From assembly GCA_026415415.1 (NCBI GenBank), contig JAOAHE010000004.1:17255-81254 (forward strand): DNA of 64,000 bases, read 5' to 3'. Origin of the DNA: Thermodesulfovibrionales bacterium (GTDB taxonomy: Bacteria > Nitrospirota > Thermodesulfovibrionia > Thermodesulfovibrionales > Dissulfurispiraceae). Positions 9,819 to 19,972 of the stretch are shown piece by piece. The position numbers and the translations under genes are program-made. The stretch's first letter is position 1. Every line of letters begins with the position of its first letter. The notes beneath the pieces are model-generated. The model was not told the origin of the DNA. It saw only the letters and a program-made list of their open reading frames with translations, and did not search any database.

Positions 9819-10475
9819 ATGGCAATTAAGTTAGTAATATTTGATCTTGATGGCACTTTAGTAGATTCAAGTATTGATATAACAAACGCTATTAATTATG
9901 CGATTGAGCCCTTTAGTATCCCGCCACTTACCCCTTCACAGACAATTAAACTGGTTGGCGAAGGTATAACAAGACTGATGGAGAAAATAGTAAATGAGTC
10001 ATTAGGAAGGAGTGCACATATCATAGATAGAGATTTATTAGTAAATAGTTTTTTGCAATATTACTCAGAACATTTACTTGACAATACAAAAGCTTATCCC
10101 AAAGTAGAGGAGGTTCTACAAAGGTTAAATAACCTTAAAAAAGCTGTCATATCCAATAAAAGAGAGTATCTTACAACAGAAATACTTAAGGGTCTTAAGC
10201 TTTTACAGTATATAGATTTAGTTGTTGGTAGTGATACAACTCCTGAGAGAAAGCCTTCAGCTGTGCCAATTTTATATGTTTTATCACAACTTAATATCCC
10301 TTCAAATCAAGCAGTTATTGTTGGTGATAGTAGTTTTGATATTATAGCTGGTAAGAGAGCTAATATTAAGACAATCGGTGTAACATATGGTTACAGACCA
10401 GCTGAAACGTTAAAAGATGCTGATTTTTTAATAGCTTCTTTTGATGAATTACCTAACATCCTAATGCTGATCTAA
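9819..10475 (+). CDS. HAD-superfamily phosphatase, phosphoglycolate phosphatase-like
   Basis: A 218-residue HAD hydrolase with all four motifs: FDLDGTLVDS (nucleophile and acid/base aspartates), VISNKR (motif II), KPSAVP lysine region and GDSSFDIIAGKRA (motif IV). The helical cap between residues 15 and 85 resembles phosphoglycolate phosphatase (Gph) or pyrophosphatase PpaX; sequence alone does not separate them. It starts 6 bases after murB and seems to be the last gene of the operon, ending inside a hairpin terminator. Confidence 0.85.
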   Translation: MAIKLVIFDLDGTLVDSSIDITNAINYAIEPFSIPPLTPSQTIKLVGEGITRLMEKIVNESLGRSAHIIDRDLLVNSFLQYYSEHLLDNTKAYPKVEEVLQRLNNLKKAVISNKREYLTTEILKGLKLLQYIDLVVGSDTTPERKPSAVPILYVLSQLNIPSNQAVIVGDSSFDIIAGKRANIKTIGVTYGYRPAETLKDADFLIASFDELPNILMLI

Positions 10476-10495
10476 GTGCCTTAGATCTTTCTTAA
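10469..10495 (+). terminator. Rho-independent terminator of the mur operon
   Basis: GATCTAAG (10469-10476) and CTTAGATC (10480-10487) form a perfect 8-bp stem with a TGC loop. The stem contains the stop codon of the phosphatase gene and is followed by TTTCTTAATTTT. It fits the end of the long + strand cell-wall operon. Confidence 0.6.
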
Positions 10496-10842
10496 TTTTA
10501 TTGTTCATATAGCAAAATATATTTAAGATATAAAAGTCTATTAAAAATTTGTTTGTATTAAAAAAAACCAGGTTTTTTAGTTTCCATGGTATTTTATAAT
10601 GTTTTATTTTGGCTCATAGCTATCTTTAAAACTTATTATTAAACCTTTTTATTACTTTCATAAGTCTAATGTTAAAAGAGGAATTAGGTCTTACAGCTTA
10701 AATTAAGCTTTGGTGAAAACTTTTTAAGTGAGTTTTTTATACTTTAGTTTCTTTTTTAAAAGATGAGAATCGTGCTAAGTTTTTATAGAAAATCTCTAAA
10801 TTGTGAATCATCATAACTTCAGCATTAAATTATAAAAAGTAT
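10476..10842. other. Convergent intergenic region between the mur operon and clpX
   Basis: 367 bases of very AT-rich sequence with no plausible gene. It lies between two converging operons. The A6C/GTTTTTT dyad near 10562-10578 could act as a weak terminator for clpX transcription coming from the right; the loop is only about 3 bases. A short palindrome built on AGCTTAA/TTAAGCT lies near 10695. No other structure was recognised. Confidence 0.5.
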
Positions 10843-12096
10843 TTAGGCAGATTCAGCCTTTGGTTGCACTTGATTTTCATAAATAAGAATAGGTTTTTCT
10901 TTTTTAGTCACCGTATCTTCAGTAATTATGCATTCTGCTACACCCTTTGTTGAGGGTATATCATACATCACATCTAACATTATGTCTTCTACTATTGCTC
11001 TTAGTCCTCGTGCACCAACCTTTTTTTTGATTGATTGTTTAGCTATTGCTTTTAGAGCTTCTTCTGTAAAAGAGAGCTTTACGTTGTCAAGGGATAGTAA
11101 TTGCTGATATTGTTTAACAAGAGCATTCTTGGGCTCTGTGAGGATTTTAATTAGAGCTTTTTCATCTAAATCATCAAGGGTTGCTATGACTGGTAATCTA
11201 CCTATAAATTCGGGTATGAGGCCATATTTTAATAAATCCTCTGGTTCTACATGGCTAAGAATGTTGCTAAGCTTTGTGGGGCTGGTATTATCAGATTTTA
11301 AATTGAACCCAATGTTTCTCTTACCTTTTCTGCTTTCAATTATTTTATCAAGACCAACAAAGGCTCCACCGCAAATAAAAAGAATATTTGTAGTGTCAAG
11401 TTGTATGTATTCTTGCTGTGGATGTTTTCTACCACCCTGGGGTGGGATGTTTGCAACAGTGCCTTCGATTATCTTTAGCAAGGCTTGTTGGACTCCTTCA
11501 CCTGATACATCTCTGGTAATTGATGGATTGTCTGACTTTTTGCTAATTTTGTCTATCTCATCTATATAAACAATACCTATCTGAGCTTTATCTACTTTGT
11601 AATTAGCTGCTTGAAGTAACTTAAGAAGGACATTTTCAACATCTTCGCCTACATACCCAGCCTCAGTTAGAGTTGTAGCATCAGCAATTGCGAAAGGCAC
11701 TTCAAGGAACTTAGCAAGGGTTTGAGCAAGTAAGGTTTTTCCGGTGCCTGTAGGTCCAATCAATAAGATATTACTTTTCTGTAATTCTACATCAGAAATT
11801 GTTCCACTGAAGATCCTCTTGTAATGGTTGTAAACGGCAACTGAGAGTATTTTTTTGGCTTTCTCTTGCCCTATTACATAGTTATCAAGGAATTTATGGA
11901 TCTCAGCTGGTAAAGGTATTTTTTTAGAGAAGTTACTACTACTTATTTGAGAGTCTTGTTTGATTATTTGATTACAAAGCTCTACACACTCATCACATAT
12001 ATATACCATTGGACCAGCTATGAGTTTATTTACATCAGACTGAGTTCTTCCACAGAAAGAACACATTTCTTGCTGTTTTTTTTCTTTTTTTTGCAT
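10843..12096 (-). CDS. clpX: ATP-dependent Clp protease ATPase subunit ClpX
   Basis: Hexameric AAA+ unfoldase that feeds substrates to ClpP. The N-terminal zinc-binding domain carries CSFCGR and CDECVELC (four Cys). The Walker A motif is [13 protein letters not shown], Walker [19 protein letters not shown], the IGF-like ClpP-docking loop (KGKRNIGFN) and sensor motifs ([10 protein letters not shown]) are also present. The 417-residue length is standard. ATG 12096 is preceded by GGAGG four bases upstream. It is separated from clpP by a 95-base gap that holds a strong hairpin. Confidence 0.97.
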   Translation of the reverse strand: MQKKEKKQQEMCSFCGRTQSDVNKLIAGPMVYICDECVELCNQIIKQDSQISSSNFSKKIPLPAEIHKFLDNYVIGQEKAKKILSVAVYNHYKRIFSGTISDVELQKSNILLIGPTGTGKTLLAQTLAKFLEVPFAIADATTLTEAGYVGEDVENVLLKLLQAANYKVDKAQIGIVYIDEIDKISKKSDNPSITRDVSGEGVQQALLKIIEGTVANIPPQGGRKHPQQEYIQLDTTNILFICGGAFVGLDKIIESRKGKRNIGFNLKSDNTSPTKLSNILSHVEPEDLLKYGLIPEFIGRLPVIATLDDLDEKALIKILTEPKNALVKQYQQLLSLDNVKLSFTEEALKAIAKQSIKKKVGARGLRAIVEDIMLDVMYDIPSTKGVAECIITEDTVTKKEKPILIYENQVQPKAESA

Positions 12097-12120
12097 TTAT
12101 CCTCCATTTCTTCCAATAAA

Positions 12121-12162
12121 ATTGAATAGCGGAAAAGATTGAAACACCTTTTCCGCCTTTTC
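12121..12162 (-). terminator. Hairpin in the clpP-clpX intergenic gap (partial terminator or mRNA-processing element)
   Basis: GCGGAAAAG (12129-12137) pairs perfectly with CTTTTCCGC (12148-12156) around a 10-base loop, and flanking TTGAA/TTCAA extend the stem. On the - strand it is followed by TATTCAATTTTATT, only moderately T-rich. It may attenuate transcription into clpX or stabilise the upstream clpP mRNA. Confidence 0.55.
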
Positions 12163-12191
12163 AATGGATCTTCGAAATTTTTAAATGATTA

Positions 12192-12791
12192 TTAATGAGT
12201 TTTGATTTCCTTTATAGTAGAGATAACTTCGTCAACTATGCCATAATTTTTTGCATCTTCGCTTGACATAAAGAAATCTCTTTCTGTATCTGTTTGTATT
12301 TTCTCATATGGTTGCCCTGTATGGCGAGAAAGTATGTTATTTAGAGTTTCTTTCATTTTTAATATTTCCCGAGCATGTATTTCAATATCTGTGGCTTGGC
12401 CATAAAAGCCCCCCATTGGCTGATGTATCATAACTCGGGAATGGGGTAAAGCAAATCTTTTGCCCTTTGTTCCTGCAGCCAGCAACAAAGCCCCCATACT
12501 TGCTGCTTGACCGATGCAGTAAGTTGCAATATCTGGCTTGATGTATTGCATGGTATCATAAATAGCTAAACCCGCTGATACAGAACCCCCTGGACTATTG
12601 ATGTATAAATGGATGTCTTTATCAGGTTCTTCAGTTTGAAGAAATAATAGCTGGGCTATAACAACGTTTGCTACGCTGTCATTAATTGCAGTGCCAATAA
12701 ATATAATTCTATCCTTTAATAACCTTGAGTAAATATCATATACTCTTTCGGTTCTTCCTGTTTGTTCAATTACAATTGGTACTATACTCAT
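12192..12791 (-). CDS. clpP: ATP-dependent Clp protease proteolytic subunit ClpP
   Basis: Self-compartmentalising serine protease. The catalytic triad is visible: Ser in [14 protein letters not shown], His in [11 protein letters not shown], Asp in ETERDFFMS. The 199-residue length matches. The conserved N-terminal [23 protein letters not shown] supports the chosen ATG. The start overlaps the tig stop (ATGA), so translation is coupled to trigger factor in the classical tig-clpP-clpX order. Confidence 0.98.
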   Translation of the reverse strand: MSIVPIVIEQTGRTERVYDIYSRLLKDRIIFIGTAINDSVANVVIAQLLFLQTEEPDKDIHLYINSPGGSVSAGLAIYDTMQYIKPDIATYCIGQAASMGALLLAAGTKGKRFALPHSRVMIHQPMGGFYGQATDIEIHAREILKMKETLNNILSRHTGQPYEKIQTDTERDFFMSSEDAKNYGIVDEVISTIKEIKTH

Positions 12792-14035
12792 GCCTGTTCT
12801 CCTTCAACTACTTGAGCTTTATTTATAAGAAGTTCTAATACTTTGTCTTCAAATATAGAATACTCTATGAAATTTAACGATCCATCTCTGGCAATGTAAT
12901 ATTTTATAACATCATCTGGTGAGAGATTATTTTTCTTGGATATTTCAATTATCTTTGATTTCATATCTTCTTCACTAACAGTGATTTGCTCTTTTTCTCC
13001 AATTATCTTTAAAATGATAAAACTTCTAACTGCCCTTTCAGCAAAGGGAAGTACCTCTTTCCTTAATTCTTCTTCTGAGCGATTATCATTTTTAAGTGCT
13101 CTTAACTCAGCAATAAAATCATTAACTTTTGTATTTAGCATACTTTCTGGAATCTCAAATTTAGTTTCCTCAATGAGTTTATCAATAATTTGGTTGCCTT
13201 TATAATTTTTTGACTTTTGTATTTTTGCCTTCTGGAGAGATTCTCTGATTTTTTCTCTTAATTTATTAAGGTTTTCAAACCCAAGGTCTATAGCAAAGTC
13301 TTCATCTATTTTTGGGATATTTCGCCTCTTAACATCTTTTATAGTAATTGTGAACTTTACTGTTTTACCAGCATATTGGGATTGATTATCCTCTGGGAAA
13401 AAAACTTCAGTCTGAAAACTATCATCTTTCTTTTTACCAACAAGTGAATCATGAAATTCCTGTGGGTATGGTCCGCTTCCTACTTTAATTAATACATCTT
13501 TGTTTGTTTTATCATCTATATTGGTATCAAAATCTACTGTAATTAAGTCTCCGATGGCAATAGGTTCTTCAATGCTTTCATAAGTTGCTTTCTCTTCTGC
13601 TAAGGATGTTAAAGTAGCGTTAATCTCTTCTTCATTTACATCAGTGGGGAGCTCTTTTACCTTAATTCCCTCATACTTGATATCTTTTATATCGGGCATT
13701 ACTTCTACAACGAAGGTCATCGAGATAGGTATTTTTCTTTCAAATGATGTAGCATCTTCAATAACTGCCTGTGAAACTGGCTTTATACCTGCTTCTGTTA
13801 GGGCTTTTTGGTAGTATTCATTGACAAGTTTTTCCATTACATCGGATTCAACACTTTTGCCATATTTTTTTTCAATTATTGAGAGAGGTACCTTGCCTGG
13901 TCTAAACCCTGGTAAATGTGATTTTTTTTGCAACTCTAAAAGAGAGTGTTGAATTTGCCTTTCAATAACATCAGCAGGTATTTCAATGGTAATTCTTTTT
14001 TTTGTCTCCGAGATCCCCTCAACTGATTTTAGCAA
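12788..14035 (-). CDS. tig: Trigger factor, ribosome-associated chaperone and prolyl isomerase
   Basis: 415-residue chaperone that docks at the ribosome exit tunnel. The ribosome-binding signature appears as [19 protein letters not shown] (residues about 40-58). A central FKBP-like domain (about 155-240) contains GDLITVDFD and the substrate-release [15 protein letters not shown] region. The C-terminal helical domain follows. Translation starts at TTG 14035 preceded by GAGGAGG at ideal spacing. First gene of the tig-clpP-clpX operon. Confidence 0.95.
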   Translation of the reverse strand: MLKSVEGISETKKRITIEIPADVIERQIQHSLLELQKKSHLPGFRPGKVPLSIIEKKYGKSVESDVMEKLVNEYYQKALTEAGIKPVSQAVIEDATSFERKIPISMTFVVEVMPDIKDIKYEGIKVKELPTDVNEEEINATLTSLAEEKATYESIEEPIAIGDLITVDFDTNIDDKTNKDVLIKVGSGPYPQEFHDSLVGKKKDDSFQTEVFFPEDNQSQYAGKTVKFTITIKDVKRRNIPKIDEDFAIDLGFENLNKLREKIRESLQKAKIQKSKNYKGNQIIDKLIEETKFEIPESMLNTKVNDFIAELRALKNDNRSEEELRKEVLPFAERAVRSFIILKIIGEKEQITVSEEDMKSKIIEISKKNNLSPDDVIKYYIARDGSLNFIEYSIFEDKVLELLINKAQVVEGEQA

Positions 14036-14577
14036 AATAGCCTCCTCTTTCTTAAATAAAGTTTGGTAATAGTACTTGATTTATGAGTAAATAATTTAAT
14101 TAAGTGTAAAATTTATTACAGAAATTTGTCAATTTAGCTGTTACTAATGAAATCTTATTGAAAGAAAAAAATAACTCAATCATTTTTAAAAAGGTCTATA
14201 AGCTTTTTTAATTATATTTTTTGTAGAGGATGTATCATTTTAGGAAAATTAGTAAAATGAACAGATGCCTTTAAAGAATTTAGTGACAAGCTTTTCTAAT
14301 TTATATTTTAATGTCAATTTTAGTGGTTTAATTATTTAATGGTGTTTATAGAAAATGTTTCGATATTGATTAATTTTAGATTTCATTCTTTTTACATCTA
14401 TTTTGAAAGTTGAATCTTTCTTTTAAAATGATAAATTGTTATTTTTTACTTTCGTATAGGCTTTTTAGCAAGTCTTATTTTAGTTTGCTGTCATACACTG
14501 TAGCAGCTTTCAATTGTGAAGACTTTCATACTAACCCTTGAGCATTATATATTATTTACGATAAAATCTTCTTATAT
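14036..14577. other. Divergent intergenic region between tig and the sensor kinase gene
   Basis: 542 bases, highly AT-rich, with no plausible coding sequence on either strand. It holds the tig promoter candidate near its left end. No convincing ribosome-binding site or promoter was recognised directly before the kinase ATG at 14578. Confidence 0.5.
14104..14132 (-). promoter_or_regulatory. Candidate sigma70 promoter for tig-clpP-clpX
   Basis: Reading the - strand, a perfect TTGACA (14132-14127) is followed after 17 bases by TTACAC (14109-14104). The -35 box and spacing are ideal; the -10 box is weak. It would give a leader of about 60 bases before the tig TTG. Confidence 0.4.
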
Positions 14578-16308
14578 ATGAAAAAAGTAATTTTAAAATA
14601 TCCCTTAATGTTTTTTTGTGTATTTTTAATTTCTATTTCACCTCTGTCAGACTTATCTGCCAATGAGTTGATGACAAAAAGGGTTATTGTAGTTGGCGGA
14701 AATAGTGCCTACCCACCCTATGAATTTATTAATAAAAATGGAGAGCCTGATGGTTTTGTTGTTGAATTAACAAAAGCAATCGCAGCAGAGCAAGGGTTTG
14801 AGATAATTATAAACCTTGGCGATTCTTGGAGTGATATGAGAAGGGCTCTTGAAAATGGCGAGGTAGATATCTTGCAGGGTATTTCTTATAGCCAAGAAAG
14901 GGAAAAGATTCTTGATTTTTCACCACCACACTCGTTTGTATCTCATTCAATATTTGGACATTATAACTCTCCACCTGTACACTCTTTGGAAGAGCTGAAA
15001 GGTAAGGATGTTATCCTTCTTGGAAGGGGTATTATGCATGATTATTTTATACAAGCAAATATAGGAGCAAATATAATACCTGCTAAAACCTTGTGGGATG
15101 CTGTTAACTTGCTCTCTACAGGACTTCATGACTATGCTGTTCTTGCTACAAAGCCTGCTTTATACCTTATATCTACACATGAGTTAAACGATATAAAAAT
15201 AATAACAAAGGATATAGAGACAAAAAAGTATTGCTACGCCGTAATGAAAGGCAATAGAGAAATACTTAATCTTTTCAATGAAGGTTTTGCAAAATTAAAG
15301 GCTTCTGGCAAATATAAGATTCTACATGACAAGTGGTTAGCAAAGCCAGAATTACCTTTATGGCTTACTCGTTATGCCACTTTTACTCTTATAATACTTG
15401 CCTCGGGTTTGGCTTTTTCTTTAGTATGGTCACACTCTCTTAAAAGACTTGTAAAGATTAAAACACATGCTTTAGAACTTGAGATTGAGAGACGTAGAAA
15501 AGCAGCGGAAGAGCTTAAACGGCAACAACAACAACTTATACAAGCTGATAAAATGGCTGCACTGGGAATTTTAGTGTCTGGTGTAGCACACGAGATTAAT
15601 AACCCAATAGGTTTAATCTTGTTAAATTTGCCCACATTGTCTACTGTTTACAGTGATCTTCAACCTTTGTTAGAAGAACATTATCAGAGAAATGGTGATT
15701 TTATGATTGCTGGTCTACCATATTCTCAAATGCGTACGGAGATGCCTCTGATGTTAGAGGAGATGCAAGAAGCTGCTAAAAGAATAAAAAGGATTGTGGA
15801 AGATTTAAAGCATTTCTCACGCCGGGGTGATGTTAAACATGATGACGAAGTTGATATAAATGCTGTTGTGCAGACCTCTATGCGTCTTGTTGAAAATGCT
15901 GTTAAGAAAGCAACAAATCATTTTAAAACATATCTTTGTACTAACATTCCAACAATAAAAGGTAATGCACAAAGACTTGAACAAGTTGTAGTGAATTTAA
16001 TTTTAAACGCCGCTCAAGCTCTTCCGGATACTGAAAGGGGGATTTTCGTAACTACCTTCTTTGAGGCATCTACAAAATCAGTTATTATCCAAGTTTGCGA
16101 TGAGGGGGTAGGTATACCACCTGAGGACATGCAACATTTAACAGATCCTTTTTTTACTACAAAGAGAGAGACTGGCGGGACAGGTCTTGGGCTTGCCATC
16201 TCAGATGGTATAGTCAGAGAGCATGGCGGAAGTATACATTTTGAATCAGTTGTTGGTGAGGGAACAACTGTAATTGTTAGGTTACCTGTTTTAGAAGATC
16301 AGAAGTGA
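14578..16308 (+). CDS. Sensor histidine kinase with periplasmic SBP_bac_3-type binding domain
   Basis: 576-residue membrane kinase. Residues 1-28 form a signal/anchor; about 35-255 form a type 3 extracellular solute-binding domain (SAYPPYEFINKNGEPDGF, GEVDILQGISYSQER, ATKPALYL). A single membrane helix lies at about 262-282, then a short coiled coil. The HisKA H-box GVAHEINNP has its phosphoacceptor His near 337. The HATPase has NAAQAL, CDEGVGIP and GGTGLGLAI. It probably senses an amino or carboxylic acid directly in the periplasm. Its stop overlaps the regulator start (GTGA), so the two form a cognate pair. Confidence 0.9.
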   Translation: MKKVILKYPLMFFCVFLISISPLSDLSANELMTKRVIVVGGNSAYPPYEFINKNGEPDGFVVELTKAIAAEQGFEIIINLGDSWSDMRRALENGEVDILQGISYSQEREKILDFSPPHSFVSHSIFGHYNSPPVHSLEELKGKDVILLGRGIMHDYFIQANIGANIIPAKTLWDAVNLLSTGLHDYAVLATKPALYLISTHELNDIKIITKDIETKKYCYAVMKGNREILNLFNEGFAKLKASGKYKILHDKWLAKPELPLWLTRYATFTLIILASGLAFSLVWSHSLKRLVKIKTHALELEIERRRKAAEELKRQQQQLIQADKMAALGILVSGVAHEINNPIGLILLNLPTLSTVYSDLQPLLEEHYQRNGDFMIAGLPYSQMRTEMPLMLEEMQEAAKRIKRIVEDLKHFSRRGDVKHDDEVDINAVVQTSMRLVENAVKKATNHFKTYLCTNIPTIKGNAQRLEQVVVNLILNAAQALPDTERGIFVTTFFEASTKSVIIQVCDEGVGIPPEDMQHLTDPFFTTKRETGGTGLGLAISDGIVREHGGSIHFESVVGEGTTVIVRLPVLEDQK

Positions 16309-17729
16309 AAGAGGATTTATATCCATCTTTTAAAATACTTATTGTTGATGATGAACAAGCATGGCTTCGTTCACTGCGAATCTCTTTGGCTCGTTTAGCA
16401 GGTATTACAAATGTAATTACCTGTCAAGACAGTAGACAGGTAATTGATATTCTCAATAGAAATGATGTTGGGGTAGTTCTTCTTGATTTAACAATGCCTT
16501 ATTTATCTGGCGATAAATTGCTTCAACTTATAAATGAACAATTCCCTGAGGTTGTTACAGTAGTAGTTAGCGGGATGAATCAGGTGGATACCGCTGTTAA
16601 ATGTATGAAACAAGGTGCTTTTGATTATCTTGTTAAGACTTCTGAAGAGGAAAGAATCATAACAGTGGTTCTTCATGCCATTAGAATGATAGAAATGCAG
16701 CGTGAAAATATCGAGATTAGTCGCCGTTTTTTCTCTGAAGAGTTATCTACTCCTGATGCTTTTTCTAAGATAGTGACAGCAAGCCAGTCGATGCACTCAA
16801 TTTTTAAATATCTTGAAGCTGTCTCTAAAAGTTCTCAACCCTTACTGATTACAGGTGAAAGTGGTGTAGGTAAAGGGCTTATCGCTCAAGCTGTTCATAA
16901 ATTAAGCAATTGTAAGGGTGAACTCGTAGCTGTTAATGTAGGAGGACTTGATGACAACATCTTTTCAGACACTCTCTTTGGTCATGTAAAGGGGGCTTTC
17001 ACAGGTGCTGACGCACCAAGAAGTGGGATGGTAGAGAAAGCAGCACAAGGTACGCTCTTTTTAGATGAGATAGGTGATTTAACGATAGCTTCACAAATAA
17101 AACTTCTAAGGCTTTTACAGGAAGGTGATTATTATCCCTTAGGCAGTGATCAGCCTAAGAGGTTAAGAGCCAGAGTGATAGCATCTACTAATCAGGATCT
17201 TGAAAGAAAACTTCAAAAAGGTGAATTTAGGCGAGATTTATACTATAGATTAAAGTCTCATCATGTTCACATACCACCATTACGAGAACGTAGAGAGGAT
17301 ATATTTGTTTTATTTAATCATTTTATTAACGAGGCATGCCAAGATATGGGTAGGCAAAAGCCTCATATTAGCGAAAATATTCTTTCTTTGCTTCAGGTAT
17401 ATAATTTCCCAGGGAATGTTCGTGAACTAAAAGCAATGACCTTTGATGCTATAGCTCGTTGTCAAGGAGACACTCTTACTATTGACCATTTTAATGATAT
17501 TAATAAGAATATTTTACCTCACTCTGGACAAAAATTCTTCTCTGCCTCAGAGATATTTGATTCCCTTGATGAACTGCCTACTATAAACCAAGCTGTACGC
17601 CTACTTATATATAGTGCGATGAAAAGAGCAAAAGGGAATCAGTCTATAGCAGCAAAACTTCTTGGCATCTCTCAGCCAGCTTTGAGCAAAAGGATGAAGC
17701 AAATGGATGGAAATTTCTTAGATTTTTAA
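16305..17729 (+). CDS. Sigma54-dependent response regulator (NtrC family)
   Basis: 474 residues. The receiver domain (about 9-125) has DDEQAW and phosphoacceptor Asp near 61 in VVLLDLTMP. The AAA+ domain (about 155-390) has Walker A GESGVGKGLIAQ, the sigma54-contacting GAFTGA loop in HVKGAFTGADAPRSG, and GTLFLDEIGD. The C-terminal Fis-type helix-turn-helix is NQSIAAKLLGISQPALSKR. Starts at GTG overlapping the kinase stop. The downstream gene set has a well-formed sigma54 promoter, which makes it the likely direct target. Confidence 0.93.
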   Translation: MKEDLYPSFKILIVDDEQAWLRSLRISLARLAGITNVITCQDSRQVIDILNRNDVGVVLLDLTMPYLSGDKLLQLINEQFPEVVTVVVSGMNQVDTAVKCMKQGAFDYLVKTSEEERIITVVLHAIRMIEMQRENIEISRRFFSEELSTPDAFSKIVTASQSMHSIFKYLEAVSKSSQPLLITGESGVGKGLIAQAVHKLSNCKGELVAVNVGGLDDNIFSDTLFGHVKGAFTGADAPRSGMVEKAAQGTLFLDEIGDLTIASQIKLLRLLQEGDYYPLGSDQPKRLRARVIASTNQDLERKLQKGEFRRDLYYRLKSHHVHIPPLRERREDIFVLFNHFINEACQDMGRQKPHISENILSLLQVYNFPGNVRELKAMTFDAIARCQGDTLTIDHFNDINKNILPHSGQKFFSASEIFDSLDELPTINQAVRLLIYSAMKRAKGNQSIAAKLLGISQPALSKRMKQMDGNFLDF

Positions 17730-17734
17730 TAATT

Positions 17735-17783
17735 GTTATAGCTAAGATTATTCATTTAGTTATAGGTTATAACAAAAGTTATA
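17735..17783 (+). promoter_or_regulatory. Candidate activator binding sites: four GTTATA repeats
   Basis: GTTATA occurs at 17735, 17759, 17766 and 17778. The copy at 17766-17773 lies in the palindrome GTTATAAC. The block sits about 70-115 bases upstream of the -24 element of the sigma54 promoter, the usual distance for an NtrC-family enhancer. Assignment to the adjacent regulator is inference. Confidence 0.45.
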
Positions 17784-17848
17784 ATTAATTTTATCTTCTT
17801 CAATCCCTAAACTTTTTATTCCTCAACCTCAGAAGCCTGATACTTTGA

Positions 17849-17864
17849 TGGAATATTTTTTGCT
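17849..17864 (+). promoter_or_regulatory. Sigma54 (-24/-12) promoter of the oadGAB-TRAP unit
   Basis: TGGAATATTTTTTGCT has the invariant GG at 17850-17851 and GC at 17862-17863 with exactly 10 bases between them, as sigma54 promoters require. It lies about 70 bases before the oadG start and just after the gene for a sigma54 activator. Confidence 0.65.
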
Positions 17865-17936
17865 TAATAAATCTTACTCCGATATTTTTAATTATCTATT
17901 AATTTATTGCATTGAAGATTTGAAAATGGGGGGTTT

Positions 17937-18203
17937 ATGGACTGGATTTATGACCTAAAACAAGCTGTGATTATTATGGTTCTTGGTATGGGGATAACCT
18001 TTTTGTTTCTTGGCATTTTGATTCTCATGATCCAGATGACCTCTTGGTTTATTTCTAAGTTTATTTCACCACAAGTTCCAGCTACCCAAGTAATAGCATC
18101 TTTTTCTGAAAACAAAAATGATGCTGCTTTGGTAGCTGCCATTTCTATAGCAGTTAGGAAGTACCATCAAAATAAAATGTTAAGAAAGATGCAGGAGACA
18201 TAA
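17937..18203 (+). CDS. oadG: Na+-translocating decarboxylase gamma subunit (OadG-like)
   Basis: 88 residues with one N-terminal membrane helix (about 10-32, VIIMVLGMGITFLFLGILIL) followed by a short polar tail, the layout of OadG subunits that hold the alpha subunit on the membrane beta subunit. The tail ALVAAISIAVRKY is typical of the family. The ATG is preceded by a GGGGGG-containing ribosome-binding site. The stop overlaps the oadA start by one base (TAATG). Assignment leans on the neighbours because OadG proteins are poorly conserved. Confidence 0.85.
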   Translation: MDWIYDLKQAVIIMVLGMGITFLFLGILILMIQMTSWFISKFISPQVPATQVIASFSENKNDAALVAAISIAVRKYHQNKMLRKMQET

Positions 18204-19963
18204 TGAAAAAGCTCAAGATAAGTGAACTTGTATTAAGAGATGCTCATCAATCATTATTTGCAACTCGTATGCTTACAAGCGATATGCTTCCCATTGCTGA
18301 TAAGCTTGATAGTGTAGGTTACTGGTCAATTGAGTCTTGGGGTGGTGCCACTTTTGATACTTGTATTCGTTTTCTTAATGAGGACCCTTGGGAAAGAATT
18401 CGTGTTTTAAAAAGGTCAATGCCTATTACACCTCAACAGATGCTGTTAAGAGGTCAAAGTATACTTGGTTATCGCAATTATGCTGATGATGTGGTGGAGA
18501 AATGTGTTGAAAGAATGGCAATTAATGGAGTAGATGTATTTAGGATTTTTGATGCTTTAAACGACCCGCGAAATCTAATAGTACCGATAAAAGCTGTTAA
18601 AAAAATGGGTAAACATGCTCAAGCTGCAATCAGTTATACAATTTCACCAGTTCACACAATAGAAGGATATGTAGAACTGGCTAAGGAGTTTGCTAACATG
18701 GGAGCTGACAGTATATGTATCAAGGATATGGCAGCTTTACTTAAACCATATGATGCATTTAATCTTGTTCGGGCATTAAAAAAAGCAATAGATCTCCCTA
18801 TTCACGTCCACTCTCATGCCACAACTGGGATGTCAGTTGCGACTTTGGTTAAGTCCGTTGAGGCTGGTGCAGACATTGTTGATACAGTAATATCGTCTAT
18901 GTCAATGGGAACAAGTCACTCACCGACTGAGGCAATAGTAGAGATATTCCGTGACACTGAATTTGATACTGGTCTTGATATAAATCTATTACTTGAGATT
19001 GCAGATTACTTTAGAGCAATTCGTCCAAAGTATAAAAAGTTTGAGAGCTCTTTTGTAGGAGCAGATGCTCGCATATTGGCAGCTCAGATACCAGGTGGGA
19101 TGCTCTCTAATTTAGAAAATCAACTCAAAGAACAGAACGCTCTTCATAAAATGCCTGAAGTCTTAAAGGAAAATGCAAGGGTGCAGAAAGATTTTGGATA
19201 TCCACCATTGGTTACACCTACTTCACAGATAGTGGGAACTCAGGCAGTCTTAAATGTGTTATTAGGCAGATATAGTAAGCTTACTGCAGAATCTATGAAC
19301 CTGCTTGTTGGTAAATATGGTAGAACCCCAGCAAAACCAGACCCAGAGTTGGTTAAAATGGCTCTTAAAGGGTTAAATATGGATAAACCTATTGACTGTC
19401 GGCCTGCTGACTTAATTCCAAATGAGTTAGAAAGTATTGAAAAAGAACTTAAACAAAAACTTGGTCAAGAGTCAGTTCCTATTGATGATGTGCTTACTTA
19501 CGCTATGTTTCCTCAAATAGCTCTTAAATTTTTCCAAAATAGACATAAAGGACCTGTCTCTTTTGAAGAACCTGCTTCTGCAAAGGCTTCTCCAACATCT
19601 GAGAGGTCAGCTTCTAACGGTCATGCTGTGTATATCGTCAATGTTGACAATAAAGAGTATAGGGTAACTGTTCGTGAAGAAGGAAGTGTACAAGTATCAC
19701 CATCAAAGCAGACGATGAATACAGCTGTCGATAAAAATATAACTACAAAGAAAGCTGAAGTAGTTGAAGCACCTATAGCAGGGATAGTTTTAAAATTAAC
19801 AAAAAATAATGGAGATCCAGTCAATGCAGAAGATACAGTTTTAGTTATTGAATCTATGAAAATGGAGTTAGACATTAAGGCTCAATCATCTGGGAAAATA
19901 ACTTATTTAGTAGATGCTGGAGCCTCAGTGGAGGCTGGACAAGTACTTGCAAATATAAGTTAA
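18203..19963 (+). CDS. oadA: Oxaloacetate decarboxylase alpha / pyruvate carboxylase subunit B (biotin protein)
   Basis: 586 residues. The N-terminal carboxyltransferase barrel (about 1-275) has RDAHQSLFATRM and the metal ligands HVHSHATTG. A conserved PYC/OADA domain follows (to about 450), then a Pro/Ala/Ser-rich linker, and a C-terminal biotinyl domain with ESMKMELDI whose Lys near 550 carries biotin. It transfers the carboxyl group of oxaloacetate to biotin for decarboxylation by OadB. Together with oadG and oadB it suggests the Na+-pumping decarboxylase; use as half of an anaplerotic carboxylase is an alternative. Confidence 0.92.
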   Translation: MKKLKISELVLRDAHQSLFATRMLTSDMLPIADKLDSVGYWSIESWGGATFDTCIRFLNEDPWERIRVLKRSMPITPQQMLLRGQSILGYRNYADDVVEKCVERMAINGVDVFRIFDALNDPRNLIVPIKAVKKMGKHAQAAISYTISPVHTIEGYVELAKEFANMGADSICIKDMAALLKPYDAFNLVRALKKAIDLPIHVHSHATTGMSVATLVKSVEAGADIVDTVISSMSMGTSHSPTEAIVEIFRDTEFDTGLDINLLLEIADYFRAIRPKYKKFESSFVGADARILAAQIPGGMLSNLENQLKEQNALHKMPEVLKENARVQKDFGYPPLVTPTSQIVGTQAVLNVLLGRYSKLTAESMNLLVGKYGRTPAKPDPELVKMALKGLNMDKPIDCRPADLIPNELESIEKELKQKLGQESVPIDDVLTYAMFPQIALKFFQNRHKGPVSFEEPASAKASPTSERSASNGHAVYIVNVDNKEYRVTVREEGSVQVSPSKQTMNTAVDKNITTKKAEVVEAPIAGIVLKLTKNNGDPVNAEDTVLVIESMKMELDIKAQSSGKITYLVDAGASVEAGQVLANIS

Positions 19964-19972
19964 GGTCAGCTT

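Noticed and set aside
10562..10578. AAAAAAC/GTTTTTT dyad as terminator of clpX
   Set aside because: Almost all A-T stem with a 3-base loop; kept only as a note in the intergenic entry.
11129..11569. 146-codon + strand frame inside clpX
   Set aside because: Antisense shadow of a highly conserved gene; composition unlike the neighbours.
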